The notes under the pieces are model-generated. The model searched no databases. It saw nothing but the letters and a program-made list of their open reading frames with translations, and was not told the origin of the DNA. The translations under genes were made by a program, and so were the position numbers. A DNA stretch of 64,000 nucleotides. It comes from CAZIOH01 sp964540815 (GTDB lineage: Bacteria > Myxococcota_A > Polyangia > Fen-1088). The stretch covers positions 1 to 64,000 of the forward strand of contig CAZIOH010000007.1 of assembly GCA_964540815.1 (NCBI GenBank). Reading direction: 5' to 3'. Shown piece after piece: positions 51,716 through 61,098 of this stretch (its first letter is position 1; every line of letters starts with the position of its first letter).

Positions 51716-52666
51716 ATGCCAAGATTCGCTGTCCAAGTCGGGGAAGTCGTGCATGCGCCCGGGCCGCAGGTGGTAGCGGGGCGAGTCCGTCGGATCTCGC
51801 GCCGAGGGTCTCGGGTCGCCATCGCCTTGGGTGTCCTGCTGCCCCTCGCTCCCGTCCCAAGAGCCGTGTACGCAGCGGTGACCATCACCACCCAGCGGGG
51901 AACGCGCCCTGCCTCGACCCTCCGTGCTGACGGCGATCGCCTGCGAATCGATCACCCCGCGCCTGAACCCGGCGGGCGGGCGACCGTCATCCTGCTGGAC
52001 GCGGCGGCCAAGCGGATGGTCACCCTGGACGAATCGACCAAGAGCTACACGGAGATCACCGAAGAGGACATGAAGCGGCTGAGCGGACAGATGGAGGGCT
52101 TTCGCGCGCAAATGCAAGAGCGGATGAAGAGCATGCCGCCCGAGCAGCGTCAAAAGATGGAGGAGCTGATGACCCGCGGCGGCGGTGGCCTGGGGGCTGG
52201 CGCCGTTTCCAAGAAGCAGAGCGATTGGGTATTCGAAGCGCTCGGGCAGAAGAAGACCGTCAACGGGTTCAGGTGCGAGATGTATCGCGTGAAGGTGGAT
52301 GGAAAGCCCCGCGAGGAGGACTGCATTTCGCCGTGGAGCGCAGGCGTGGTCAAGCGTGAGGATTTTGCGGGTCTGGCGAGATTCGGCGAGGAGATGGTGA
52401 AGGGGCTCGGCGGAGGCGGCGCAACACGGGCCGGCGAAGCCTTCCTCAGGTTCGACAAGGCCCCGGGCCTCCCCATCTCGCGCGTGCCGCTCGATGCGGA
52501 CGGCAAACCGGGCGAGGAGGAGCAGATCAAGACCATCAAGCGAGGGGAGATCGCGCCGGCCCTGTTCGCCGTTCCCTTGGGGTTCACGAAGAAGGAGCTT
52601 CCTTTCAAGCCGGGCGGCCCGGGTGGGCCGGGTGGCGCCCGCAGAGGAACGGGCGACGCTCATTGA
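51716..52666 (+). CDS. DUF4412 domain-containing exported protein
   Basis: A 316-residue protein. An N-terminal basic stretch leads into a signal-like helix (SRVAIALGVLLPLAPVPRAVYA), so the true start may be downstream of 51716, but no better ATG is present. The domain shows the DUF4412 pattern: an N-terminal strand section (TLRADGDRLRIDHPAP, VILLDAAAKRMVTLDESTKS), a helical insert rich in Met/Glu/Gln (SGQMEGFRAQMQERMKSMPP), and FEALGQKKTVNGFRCEMYRV with a Cys, ending in a Gly/Pro tail. Function unknown; it is probably periplasmic. Confidence 0.75.
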   Translation: MPRFAVQVGEVVHAPGPQVVAGRVRRISRRGSRVAIALGVLLPLAPVPRAVYAAVTITTQRGTRPASTLRADGDRLRIDHPAPEPGGRATVILLDAAAKRMVTLDESTKSYTEITEEDMKRLSGQMEGFRAQMQERMKSMPPEQRQKMEELMTRGGGGLGAGAVSKKQSDWVFEALGQKKTVNGFRCEMYRVKVDGKPREEDCISPWSAGVVKREDFAGLARFGEEMVKGLGGGGATRAGEAFLRFDKAPGLPISRVPLDADGKPGEEEQIKTIKRGEIAPALFAVPLGFTKKELPFKPGGPGGPGGARRGTGDAH

Positions 52667-52967
52667 GGCTCCCGAGCGCCGTCACCGGGACCGTCACCGT
52701 CTGATTCGGCCAGCGACGCCGCCGCGTGCTGGCGCTGGGTGGCCGACCTCCTCCCTGGCTGTGGTCGCCCAGGTGCCGCTCGCCTGATGGCGTTTCCACC
52801 AATACCCATGATGCCCCCCGCCGTTACCGGTGCCGCCCTTTCTGCGCCGCGGCCCCTGCCGCCGCTCCGGGCGGGAACGATGAGGAATGGCGCCGGCCCC
52901 GAGCTTTGGCGCTCGATCTTGGGCTGGCACGATGCGTGTAGGAATGGAGGCCTCAGGAGGACTCCAC
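52667..52967. other. Intergenic, no gene seen
   Basis: About 300 bases without a supported gene. The ribosome-binding site caggaggactccac belongs to the next gene. Confidence 0.4.
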
Positions 52968-53600
52968 ATGGAAACGACAGATGACCGGAGCTCGGAAAGC
53001 GAGCACGGGAAGGGCAATCACGGGGAAGGCAATCACGGAAGGATCGCGTGTCTCCTCGCCGATGGGTTCGAGGATTCGGAATTCGATGTTCCCCGCCAGC
53101 GGCTGGAAGCTGCCGGCTACCACGTCGACGTCATTGGCGCGAAGGTCGGCCAGGAGCTGAGAGGTTACAAGGGACGCGTGACGACCCGGACAACGCTGGC
53201 CGTCGGCGATGCCAGGGCCGAAGCCTACGAAGGCCTGCTGATTCCTGGCGGGCACTCTCCGGACGCTCTGCGGGCCGATCAGCGCTTCGTGAGCTTCGTT
53301 CAGACCTTCGAGCAGACGAAGCGCCCCCTGGCGGCCGTCTGCCACGGGCCGCAGTTGCTGATGACGGCCGGCCTGGTGAAGGGGCGCAGGTTGACCGCGT
53401 GGCCGACGATCCAGGAGGACCTGCGTCAGGTCGGCGCCCATGTCGAGGACGAGCAGGTGGTTGTAGACGGCAACTGGATCACCAGCCGCAAGCCCGAGGA
53501 TCTGGAGGCCTTCAGCGCCAAGCTGATCGAGGAGCTCGGCGAGCTGGAGTCACGCGGGCTATGGCCGCTGACCGATAGTCCCTCGCAGCTCGGTGTGTGA
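52968..53600 (+). CDS. DJ-1/PfpI family protein
   Basis: A 210-residue cytosolic protein of the PfpI/YajL branch. The nucleophile is in AAVCHGPQLLMTAGL (Cys in the elbow), the acidic partner in LLADGFEDSEFDVP, and the pocket loop in GLLIPGGHSPDAL. These are the three marks of PfpI-type deglycases or proteases. A short Gly/His-rich N-terminus (residues 1-25, with HGKGNHGEGNHG) is unusual and may be disordered or metal-binding. Start at 52968 follows a strong ribosome-binding site. Confidence 0.9.
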   Translation: METTDDRSSESEHGKGNHGEGNHGRIACLLADGFEDSEFDVPRQRLEAAGYHVDVIGAKVGQELRGYKGRVTTRTTLAVGDARAEAYEGLLIPGGHSPDALRADQRFVSFVQTFEQTKRPLAAVCHGPQLLMTAGLVKGRRLTAWPTIQEDLRQVGAHVEDEQVVVDGNWITSRKPEDLEAFSAKLIEELGELESRGLWPLTDSPSQLGV

Positions 53601-53717
53601 CTGCCGCGAGCCGCGTCTCGAAACGCCTCCTCTCGCCAGCGCCCTCGCTCGTTGCCGAGCATCGATCGCACCGCCGAGGTAACCTCATTCGATGCGTGAG
53701 CCGGCACGGCCGCGCAC

Positions 53718-54182
53718 ATGGATGAGATCGCCGATGCCGAGCCCGGCGTGTGGATGCGGCGCCTGGACGCGGAGATAGTGCCACCCCTCAGCGACTACGC
53801 CGCCTTCTGGTCGGCAGGGATCGCCTTTGTCTTCCTCACCTGCGGCCGCTGGCAGCACTATCACACCCCCAACGATACGCCCGAGAAGCTCGACTACCCG
53901 AAAATGGCGGCGCTCGCTCGCTGGTTAGAGCGCTGGACCCGCGATACATGCGCCCGTTCCGAGCCGCGGATACGGTTCGCCAACACGCGCGACGACGCGG
54001 CCAGCGTGCGCACCCTGATTGCCCTGACCCAGGCGTTGGAACCGATCGCACCACGGGCAGCCCTTGGCCGGCGTCTGGCCGAGTCGTTGCTCGCCAGGTG
54101 CGACGCGCGAGGGCGCTTGGCGAAGGCCGACCTGCAGGTCATCCAAGCCCTGATGCACGAACTGGAGTCGGATCTCGGCTGA
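53718..54182 (+). pseudogene. M28 peptidase C-terminal fragment
   Basis: A 154-residue frame that matches only the end of M28 zinc aminopeptidases: AGIAFVFLTCGRWQHYHTPN with the last Zn-ligand His, then DTPEKLDYPKMAALARWL. The N-terminal part, with the other metal ligands, catalytic Glu and signal peptide, is absent, and upstream DNA has no homologous extension. It is most likely the tail of a gene deleted at its 5' side. An independent function is possible but not supported. Confidence 0.65.
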
Positions 54183-54227
54183 CGATTCGGTTCGGTCGGC
54201 CTACTCGGTGGTCGTGTGCGCTTCCCC

Positions 54228-55517
54228 CTACTTGGGGGCCTTCCAGATCTTGCCGGCGCCGGCGGCGGTGCCGCCTTCCGTCCAGTAGACGTTCGCATCA
54301 TCGAGCGCGATCGCGCCGGGCCAGTTGAGACCGGTCGCGACGTTGGTCGGCGCATTCCCACAGCCTCCGACCGCGCACTTTCGAACCAGTCCAGTGCCGG
54401 TCACCGGCGCGCCGCCCGTAAAGTAAGGCCCCGCTTCCGTCCAGTATACGTTGATCCCGTCGGTGGCGACGGCGATCGGCGCGTCGAGCCCGCTCGCAAG
54501 CACCGTCGGCGCCGTCCCGCACCCTGACTTCGCGCACGCGAGGACCATTCCAATCTCGGGATTACCGTCGGTGAAGTAGACGTTGTTGGCGTCGAGCGCG
54601 ACCTGTCGGGCGTCCGCCACGTCAGCCGAGCCCGCCATCAGGACCGTCGGAGCACCACCGCACCCGGCGAGCGGACACCTGAAGAGCGTGTTTGGCGCTT
54701 GCGCGACCCAATAGATCCCGCTCGCGTCGACGGCAACCCCGACGTTGCAGGGAGAATAGCCCGCCGACCAGATCGTCACTTCCGACGAGCCGCAGCCTCC
54801 GATCGGACAGGCATAGAGCGTCGCCGAGAACTCGGTCCAGTAGAAATTACCCTGAAAGACTGCCAGGCCCTGCGCACCCTCGGAACCGATCACAACCGGC
54901 TGATCGCCGCAGCCTGCGACGCCGCACTTGACCAGTCTGCGCCCGCGGCCGTCGCTCCAGTCGCTCCAGTAGACGCTCCCGCCGTCCGAGGTGAATGGAG
55001 CAGGCGCCGCCGTGCTCGGCCCCTGGGCCAGGTTGGACGCCAGGGCCACGGGATCGCCGCCACAACCCGCTACCGGGCACTTCAAGATCCGCCCGCCGGT
55101 CCAACCCAGGGGGGCCTTCCCGTCCTTCGTGGCGTTCGTTCCCAGGGTCATCCAGTAGAGGTTCACGCCGTCGACGGCGATTCCCACCGGCACGTCCTGG
55201 CCCGACGCCATGACGACGGCGCCAGCGGCCCCGGCCGTCGTGCTGAACGTACCCATCGATCCGGGACCGAGCACCGCGGGCCCAACACCCGTCGCCATCG
55301 AGCCGGGGCTGCTAGAAGCCGAGGCCGATCCCGGGACGCTCGTGGCACCCGAGGTCATCCCACCCGGCGTCATGCCGCCCGCGTCCGCCGCCGAACCTGG
55401 GGTCGTTTGGTCGGCAGTTCCTTCGATGGGTATGGAGCCACCAGACCCCATTGAGCAACTGCTGAGGAGCGCACAGCATGCAAGTGCCGGTGAAGTCCGC
55501 CAGTAGGTTCCAACCAT
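54228..55517 (-). CDS. Beta-propeller lipoprotein with Cys-x3-GCG repeats
   Basis: A 429-residue exported protein. The start at 55517 gives a lipoprotein signal (YWRTSPALACCALLSSC). After a Ser/Gly/Pro linker, a repeated unit of about 45 residues is built on GIAVDGVNLYWMT, then ILKCPVAGCGGDPVALASNL, that is, a propeller blade ending in CPxxGCG. At least six units can be counted. Such propellers are common in Polyangiales lipoproteins and resemble DUF5050/NHL-type proteins. No enzymatic motif is present; ligand binding at the cell surface is likely. Convergent with the M28 fragment. Confidence 0.8.
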   Translation of the reverse strand: MVGTYWRTSPALACCALLSSCSMGSGGSIPIEGTADQTTPGSAADAGGMTPGGMTSGATSVPGSASASSSPGSMATGVGPAVLGPGSMGTFSTTAGAAGAVVMASGQDVPVGIAVDGVNLYWMTLGTNATKDGKAPLGWTGGRILKCPVAGCGGDPVALASNLAQGPSTAAPAPFTSDGGSVYWSDWSDGRGRRLVKCGVAGCGDQPVVIGSEGAQGLAVFQGNFYWTEFSATLYACPIGGCGSSEVTIWSAGYSPCNVGVAVDASGIYWVAQAPNTLFRCPLAGCGGAPTVLMAGSADVADARQVALDANNVYFTDGNPEIGMVLACAKSGCGTAPTVLASGLDAPIAVATDGINVYWTEAGPYFTGGAPVTGTGLVRKCAVGGCGNAPTNVATGLNWPGAIALDDANVYWTEGGTAAGAGKIWKAPK

Positions 55518-55756
55518 GTCGACCTCCGGCCACTTCGGTTGGCCAACTGGCAATAGTAGACTCTTCATGCTCGAAAGCCACAACGGGGACATTGTCCGGC
55601 AACAGCGTTGTCGCCACCTGCTCCATTGTCGAGCAAGAGCGTGGTCGACGACGTGCTCGCCCTCATCGGCGATTCTCGCAATCGAACCCGCGGTGCTCCC
55701 TTCGCTGTCTCACAGGATCACCCGACCGCACCTGCGTTTCAGGGCCCACGGCGGGC

Positions 55757-56581
55757 TCACCAGGTCTGCTCGGCGGCACGCACGAGGATTTCATTCACCG
55801 CGACGCGACGGTCCCGCGTCACCATGTAAGCCACGGCATCGGCGATGTCCTCGGGCCGAAGCCTCTCGACCGATTCGAACTGGGTACGAGCGGCCCGCTG
55901 CACGTCCGCGGGGAGGTGCGAGACCAACTCGGTGTCGACGACCCCCGGCTCGACGACACCGACGCGGACACGGCGCCCGAGCACCTCTTGGCGCAGCGAC
56001 TCCGAGAAGCCTTGGAGCCCGAACTTCGTGAGGTTGTAGACGCTGCTCCCCGGGCGGGCCACCCGCCCCGCCGTCGAGCTGATATTGACCAGGTCGGCGA
56101 CCCCGCGCGGCGAGTCCGCGGCGGCGCGCACGAGGTGCGGCAGCGCCGCGTGGGTGACGTAGAGGAGGCCCTCCACGTTGAGCGCGATCATGCGATCCCA
56201 GTCGTCGATCGTCGCGTCGAGCGCCGGCCCGAGCATCATGGAGCCCGCGTTGTTGACCAGGGTGTCGAGGCGCCCGAGCTCGTCCAGCACCCGCGCAACC
56301 CCCGCCGCGGCTTGACGCCTGTCGGTGACATCCGCCTCGAGCACGAGCGCGTTCCCCCCTTGCGCGCGGATCTCCCCGGCAAGCGTCTCCAGCCGCTCAC
56401 GGCGCCGGGCCAGCAGCGCGACCGTCGCACCTTCGGCCGCCAAGCGCCGTGCGGTTGCCTCGCCGATGCCGCTGCTCGCGCCCGTCACGAGAGCTACCGT
56501 CTTCTCCAGAGGCCCCGTTACGACGGCGGCGTCGGAACCATCAGATGAACGATTGGTTTCACGGTTCTCACTCTGCGACAT
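55757..56581 (-). CDS. Short-chain dehydrogenase/reductase (SDR)
   Basis: A 274-residue classical SDR. VALVTGASSGIGEATAR is the cofactor motif, DTLVNNAG follows, the catalytic Ser is in NISSTAGR, and the Tyr-Lys pair in SVYNLTKFGLQGF. RIRVGVVEPG-type and ELVSHLPADV sequences complete it. NADP preference is suggested by the basic residues in LLARRRERLETL. It is full length and unlike the broken SDR at 37572. The ATG at 56581 starts a charged 25-residue extension that may be shorter in the real protein. Function is not predictable from sequence. Confidence 0.9.
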   Translation of the reverse strand: MSQSENRETNRSSDGSDAAVVTGPLEKTVALVTGASSGIGEATARRLAAEGATVALLARRRERLETLAGEIRAQGGNALVLEADVTDRRQAAAGVARVLDELGRLDTLVNNAGSMMLGPALDATIDDWDRMIALNVEGLLYVTHAALPHLVRAAADSPRGVADLVNISSTAGRVARPGSSVYNLTKFGLQGFSESLRQEVLGRRVRVGVVEPGVVDTELVSHLPADVQRAARTQFESVERLRPEDIADAVAYMVTRDRRVAVNEILVRAAEQTW

Positions 56582-56829
56582 GCGAGGATGTCCTTAGCGG
56601 CGGGTCTGTCCATGATCTTGCAGAGTCTACACCGCCGTTTTGCTCATGCCGTGAGGAGGGTCGACGCGCGTTTCGTGGCCTGATCGTCGCGAAGCGTCCC
56701 GACCGCGGTTGGTCCCGCGCCGTCGCGTAGCGGCGGGCTTCTCCGAGTGACTCCGGCGGGCAGGCCTTGTCAAAGAGAGCGATGGGCGCCAATGGGGACT
56801 GGGGCTCGGTCGTTGCGGACCTTATCGCC
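56582..56829. other. Intergenic, no gene seen
   Basis: A 248-base gap upstream of the SDR and downstream of the HTTM gene; it must hold the SDR promoter. Confidence 0.3.
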
Positions 56830-57828
56830 CTACGCGTGGCGCGACTCGGAATGGCGGGCGAAGGCGCGTACGAGCAGGGTCCGAGGCGCGTAGCAGGCGA
56901 TCAGCATCCCGCCCATGAGCAACGCGAACCAGACCACAGGCCCGAACATGAGCGCGATCATCAGGTGCATGCCAAGTCCGACCACCAGCGCGGCCGTGCG
57001 GGTCCACGGCAGGGTGAACCAGAGCGGCGCGCCGAGTTCGAAGCCGAGCGTGATCGCCTGGAGGATTCGCCAGCCCACCGCGGGGAGCGCGTTCATCACC
57101 TGCCACCCGACCGCCGTCTGGTAGTCGTCATGGAGGTGGCTCCACAGGACATCGCCCGACAACCAGTCGCCCCGTGCTTTCGCGATTCCCGACCCCGAGT
57201 ACATGACCAGCAAGAAGGCCTGAAAGAACCGGACGGCTCCTCCTGAGACCTGCTCGGTCGGAGGGAGCGCGCCGGGCGAGGCCCGGCGGCTGCGTCGCCA
57301 CGCATCGATGCCGAAACGAACGCCGCACGGGCTCGCCGAGAGCGCCAGCGACAGGACCGGGGCAGCCTTGGAGACCGTGAAGGCCTCGAGGCGATCCGCC
57401 AGGACCAGGTAGACGGTGAGCGCCGCAAAGGCCCCCGCGGCCTTGCGCGGGTGAAAGCCCACGGCGAGGCTGATTCCGGCGATGGCGGTCGCAGCCACGA
57501 TCGCCCAGGCCGCCCAGCTTGGCACCGGGGGCAGGTAGAGCGGCTGTCGCCAGTCACCGCCCCCGAGATCCGGGGGATGGAAACCCTTCGAAGTCAGCCA
57601 CTCGTCGGCGTGAATCATCCGCGACGACAGGAAGGCGAGCACGGCGACCGGCACCACGATGCGCAGCAGGACCAGCCGCTCGACCGGCTGAGGACCGAAG
57701 AGCCAGTCCGCGGCCCGTCGCGACGACCCGATCTCGGGGCGCCGGGGCCCTGCTTGGCCGCGCTCGTGTGGGGCGGCGGTCCCCCCCGTGTCCGAGGGAG
57801 CGCGTCGGCGCCCCGAGCCACCGGTCAC
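56830..57828 (-). CDS. HTTM-domain membrane protein
   Basis: A 332-residue inner-membrane protein of the HTTM (horizontally transferred transmembrane) family, related to the membrane part of vitamin-K-dependent gamma-carboxylase but without the enzyme domain. It has about eight membrane segments. Family-typical parts include PVERLVLLRIVVPVAVLAF, DRLEAFTVSKAAPVLSLALS, FLLVMYSGSGIAKARGDWLS and the loop DYQTAVGWQVMNALPAVGWR. The start is GTG 57828, overlapping the upstream stop (GTGA), so the two are coupled. Role unknown. Confidence 0.85.
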   Translation of the reverse strand: MTGGSGRRRAPSDTGGTAAPHERGQAGPRRPEIGSSRRAADWLFGPQPVERLVLLRIVVPVAVLAFLSSRMIHADEWLTSKGFHPPDLGGGDWRQPLYLPPVPSWAAWAIVAATAIAGISLAVGFHPRKAAGAFAALTVYLVLADRLEAFTVSKAAPVLSLALSASPCGVRFGIDAWRRSRRASPGALPPTEQVSGGAVRFFQAFLLVMYSGSGIAKARGDWLSGDVLWSHLHDDYQTAVGWQVMNALPAVGWRILQAITLGFELGAPLWFTLPWTRTAALVVGLGMHLMIALMFGPVVWFALLMGGMLIACYAPRTLLVRAFARHSESRHA

Positions 57829-58448
57829 GAGCGCTCCTGGCAGCGTTGCTCGCGAGCTGCGGAACCCGTCACGTACCAGTACCGTCTGGCGAGCGTGGCG
57901 GGATACGCCGAGAGGGGCTTTCGCTCGTAGCGCGGGTCGGCGACTCCCGGTGGTGGGATCGGGATGCGCAGGCTGAGAATCATCACGCCCCCGATTCGCT
58001 GTCCGGGGCGAGACCGATTCTGTGAGGCCACTATGTACGCGTCGAGCTCCCGCAAGACACGAGCCTCGCGGGAATAGAAGAACATCCCGCGATGGAATCG
58101 ATTCTCCTTGTCGTTGGCGCGAATGGGAAAGAACGGGCGTACGTCGATCTCGTCGAACTGGCGCCGGTCGCAGAGCCAGCCCTTCACGCGCCACTCGATG
58201 GCGTCCTCGGCCGCGCGCGGAAACAACTCGGCGATCTGCGTGAAGAAGCGCACCGGGGCCGGGAGCGCGCGCCCCACCGCCCGCACGCCCGCCGCGTCCA
58301 TCCAGACCGCGCCGAGATAGCCGACCGCCAGCGCCAATCGCAAGTGGCCGCGCCAACCTCCGCCCCGCGCGGGTCCCCGATCGTGCGGGTAGCGACCACC
58401 CGCCTTTCCCGCCTTTCTTCTGGCTTCCCCAGGAACACCCGCTACCAT
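57825..58448 (-). CDS. Partner protein of HTTM gene
   Basis: A 207-residue protein with a basic N-terminus, one membrane segment near residues 35-52 (LRLALAVGYLGAVWMDAAGV) and a soluble C-terminal domain facing the outside or cytosol (PVRFFTQIAELFPRAAEDAI, WRVKGWLCDRRQFDEIDVRP, FREARVLRELDAYI-like region). No known family is certain. Its stop overlaps the HTTM start and both are on one strand, so it probably works with the HTTM protein. It starts at 58448. Confidence 0.65.
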   Translation of the reverse strand: MVAGVPGEARRKAGKAGGRYPHDRGPARGGGWRGHLRLALAVGYLGAVWMDAAGVRAVGRALPAPVRFFTQIAELFPRAAEDAIEWRVKGWLCDRRQFDEIDVRPFFPIRANDKENRFHRGMFFYSREARVLRELDAYIVASQNRSRPGQRIGGVMILSLRIPIPPPGVADPRYERKPLSAYPATLARRYWYVTGSAAREQRCQERS

Positions 58449-58792
58449 CCGGACAGTCTATCCCCGGACGACCGTTGTTCGCCCGATCTGATGGCCCCGA
58501 TCACTCCAGCGCGTCGCGCGGACTCGTGTGGCCCAGGCCGTGTTCTGCGCCTGGTCAATCGAAGCGGCGGCGGTCGTGGCGCCCACGTCACCGCGCTGGG
58601 TGTGGACGCGATCACGCCCGGCCGGGCTCCGGAGGACGGAAACTCTCGAGTCCCCAAGGAATATTGAGCAGCGCCGGGGGCGAGCCGAGACTACTCATGG
58701 GGTGGGTATGTCAGGAACATGAGGACATCTCAGGATCCGGACACCTCCTCCCAGCTATCCCTTCCGCTTTCCCCCCAAAATCGGAGGCCATC
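58449..58792. other. Intergenic between divergent genes
   Basis: About 345 bases that must carry promoters in both directions. No unambiguous gene; a ribosome-binding site cggaggccatc precedes the start at 58793. Confidence 0.4.
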
Positions 58793-60229
58793 ATGCGCTC
58801 TTGGTATCTCATCTTGCCGGTCCTGCTCACCGGCGGGGTCGCATCGAACTGTCGCTTCGATTCCGCCGGCCCGAGCGGTCGGAGCGGAGCGGGCGGAAGC
58901 TTCGCGAGTGGTGGCCGGGGTATCATCCTCAACGGGTCGGGGGGAAGGACGGTAGGTCCCTGCACCGGTCTCCGCTGCAGGCAACCGAGCTGCGCGGGCC
59001 CAGGATGCATGGTTCAGGGGTGCCCGACCGGCGTGACGACGGCCGTGATGGGCACCGTGCTCGATCCGGCGGGCAAAGTCCCCCTCTACAACGCGACGGT
59101 CTTCGTCCCCAATGCCCCGCTGGCCGACTTTCACGACGGGCCCTCCTGTGACTCGTGTGCTTCGTCGGTCTCGGGCGATCCGGTCACGCAGGTGCAGAGC
59201 GACGAGGCCGGCCAGTTCACCCTCACGGACATGCCGGTCGGCGACAACATTCCCATCGTCGTGCAGATCGGCAAATGGCGGCGCCAGACCACCATCTCGA
59301 ATGTCCCTCCCTGCGTGACGACCGCGTTCACGGACCCCGACCAAACCCGCCTGCCGCGCAACCAGAGCGAGGGTCACCTCCCGCGGATCGCGCTCTCGAC
59401 CGGGGGTGCCGATGCGCTCGAGTGCTGGCTGCGCAAGATCGGGATTGCGGACAGCGAGTTCACCCCTGAGACAGGCGCGGGGCGCATCAACCTCTATGCC
59501 GGCGGCATGAACACCGGCAACAACTCCGGCGACGGGACCCTCGGCTACGACCCCACCCTCAATGGCGGCGCCACCTTCACCCGCTCCCTGGGCTGGTGGG
59601 ACAGCGTCGACAACCTCAACAAGTACGACATCATCTTGCTGTCCTGCGAGGGAGTGGAGAACTCCACCAACAAGAGCGCGGCAGCGGTGCAGGCCATGCA
59701 GACCTTCGCCGACGCCGGCGGCCGGGTGTTTGCATCGCACTGGCACAACTGGTGGATCGAGCACGGCCCGGCCCCCTGGCCCACGGCGGCGACGTTCAAC
59801 CACCGCCGCGATCCCCCGAGCCCCCTCACCGGCACCATTGACCAGACGTTCCCCAAGGGCGTGGCACTGGCCACATGGCTGCTCAACGTCGGCGCGTCGA
59901 CGCCGCCCGGGGGCACCCTGCTGGTGAACGGCGCCAAGCGGACCCTGACCGGGGTGAACGCCCCGACCCAGCGCTGGATCTACAATACCGAACAACAGAC
60001 GGTGCAGTACTTCTCCTTCACCACGCCATACGGCTCCGGGAGCTGCGGCAAGGTGGTGTTCAGCGATCTGCACGTGACCTCCGGCTCGGGAGGGATGATG
60101 AACGACAGCTCCTCGCCCACCTTACCCTTTCCCACCGGTTGCCGAACCGTCGACCTCTCGGCGCAGGAGAAGGCGCTCGAGTTCATGCTCTTCGACCTCT
60201 CCGGCTGCATCCTCCCCATGATTCCTTAG
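58793..60229 (+). CDS. Lipoprotein-like: regulatory (Ig-like) and C-terminal domain
   Basis: A 478-residue exported protein. The signal peptide is MRSWYLILPVLLTGGVASNC; the Cys lies at a weak lipobox. After a Gly/Ser linker come Cys-rich turns, then a carboxypeptidase-regulatory-like beta domain (VMGTVLDPAGKVPLYNATVF, QSDEAGQFTLTDMPVGDNIP, VQIGKWRRQTTI). The C-terminal half has SLGWWDSVDNLNKYDIILLS, VFASHWHNWWIEHGPAPWP and VVFSDLHVTSGSG, resembling ThuA-like folds seen in Polyangiales proteins with this pattern. The function is unknown; the layout is conserved in related lipoproteins of the phylum (family knowledge, not verified). Confidence 0.75.
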   Translation: MRSWYLILPVLLTGGVASNCRFDSAGPSGRSGAGGSFASGGRGIILNGSGGRTVGPCTGLRCRQPSCAGPGCMVQGCPTGVTTAVMGTVLDPAGKVPLYNATVFVPNAPLADFHDGPSCDSCASSVSGDPVTQVQSDEAGQFTLTDMPVGDNIPIVVQIGKWRRQTTISNVPPCVTTAFTDPDQTRLPRNQSEGHLPRIALSTGGADALECWLRKIGIADSEFTPETGAGRINLYAGGMNTGNNSGDGTLGYDPTLNGGATFTRSLGWWDSVDNLNKYDIILLSCEGVENSTNKSAAAVQAMQTFADAGGRVFASHWHNWWIEHGPAPWPTAATFNHRRDPPSPLTGTIDQTFPKGVALATWLLNVGASTPPGGTLLVNGAKRTLTGVNAPTQRWIYNTEQQTVQYFSFTTPYGSGSCGKVVFSDLHVTSGSGGMMNDSSSPTLPFPTGCRTVDLSAQEKALEFMLFDLSGCILPMIP

Positions 60230-60255
60230 AAAATCGGCGACCCTGGCCGTCGGGC

Positions 60256-60882
60256 TCACCTCATGGACGTCATGGTGGCCCGAGCCTGAGCTTCCCGGCC
60301 TTTGCAGATCGGCGTCGGCGCCGGCGCCGGCGAGGCCAGCGCCTGCCCCTCACGCTCGGCGCGGGCGACGGCGCCCGTCTTGAACGCCCAGCCACCGGCC
60401 TGGCGTAGCTCCGTCAGCCGCGCGCGCGCCGCCAACTGCGCCGGCGAAGCGGCGACGGGCTCCGCCTCGGCGCCCACGGACAGAGACTGCACCTCTCGCT
60501 CGGCACGGGCGACGGCGCCGGTCTTGTATGCCCAACCGCCAGCCTGGCGCAGCTCAGTCAACCGCGCCAGCGCAGCCGCCTGCTCGGGCGACGGCGCCGC
60601 AGGAGCCGGACACCCGTGCGCCCAGGCGACGGCTTGCGCTCTCTCCCGTTCGTCCCGTGCTGCTTCGCGCTGGGCCCGCTCGACGAGGCCAGTCTTGTAC
60701 GCCCAGCCTCCCGCCCTCGCGAGCTCGGTGGCGCGGTCTCGAGCCGCGTTCGCGCCTGCCGCGATGCGCGTCTGTGAGGTGCCACGGTCGCTCGCTTGCG
60801 CGTTGGCACCCGTGGACCAGCCGAGCGCGAGCGCCGTGATGATCATGCTACCCACTCTGGACAGTTCGCCTTTCGTGAACAT
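60256..60882 (-). CDS. Exported protein with three AGGWAYKTG repeats
   Basis: A 208-residue protein. It has a signal peptide (MIITALALGWSTGANAQA) and then three copies of a unit of about 50-55 residues whose core is LxELxxAGGWAYKTGxVxRAxRE (at residues about 52-70, 108-128 and 157-176). One copy has Phe for Tyr (GGWAFKTG). Spacers are Ala/Pro-rich. The units are short helical segments with a conserved aromatic-basic turn; I know no family with this pattern. It is periplasmic or surface located. Starts at 60882. Confidence 0.75.
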   Translation of the reverse strand: MFTKGELSRVGSMIITALALGWSTGANAQASDRGTSQTRIAAGANAARDRATELARAGGWAYKTGLVERAQREAARDERERAQAVAWAHGCPAPAAPSPEQAAALARLTELRQAGGWAYKTGAVARAEREVQSLSVGAEAEPVAASPAQLAARARLTELRQAGGWAFKTGAVARAEREGQALASPAPAPTPICKGREAQARATMTSMR

Positions 60883-61098
60883 GGTACTCCTTCCCTCTCT
60901 TCGCCCCGGTCGCAGGCTTTGATCAACCGTGCGGCGTCGGGGACGAATCGAAATCTCCCACCTGCCTCGTTAAAGTGTCGTTAAAAAGGCGGAGCCCTCG
61001 CGAGACGCCAATCTTGGATTTCGCCGCGTTGACGAAAGCGAACGACCAGGGACGACGGCCTGCACGACGTGGGTGGCGGCGGGCTCGCTGGCGCGACC

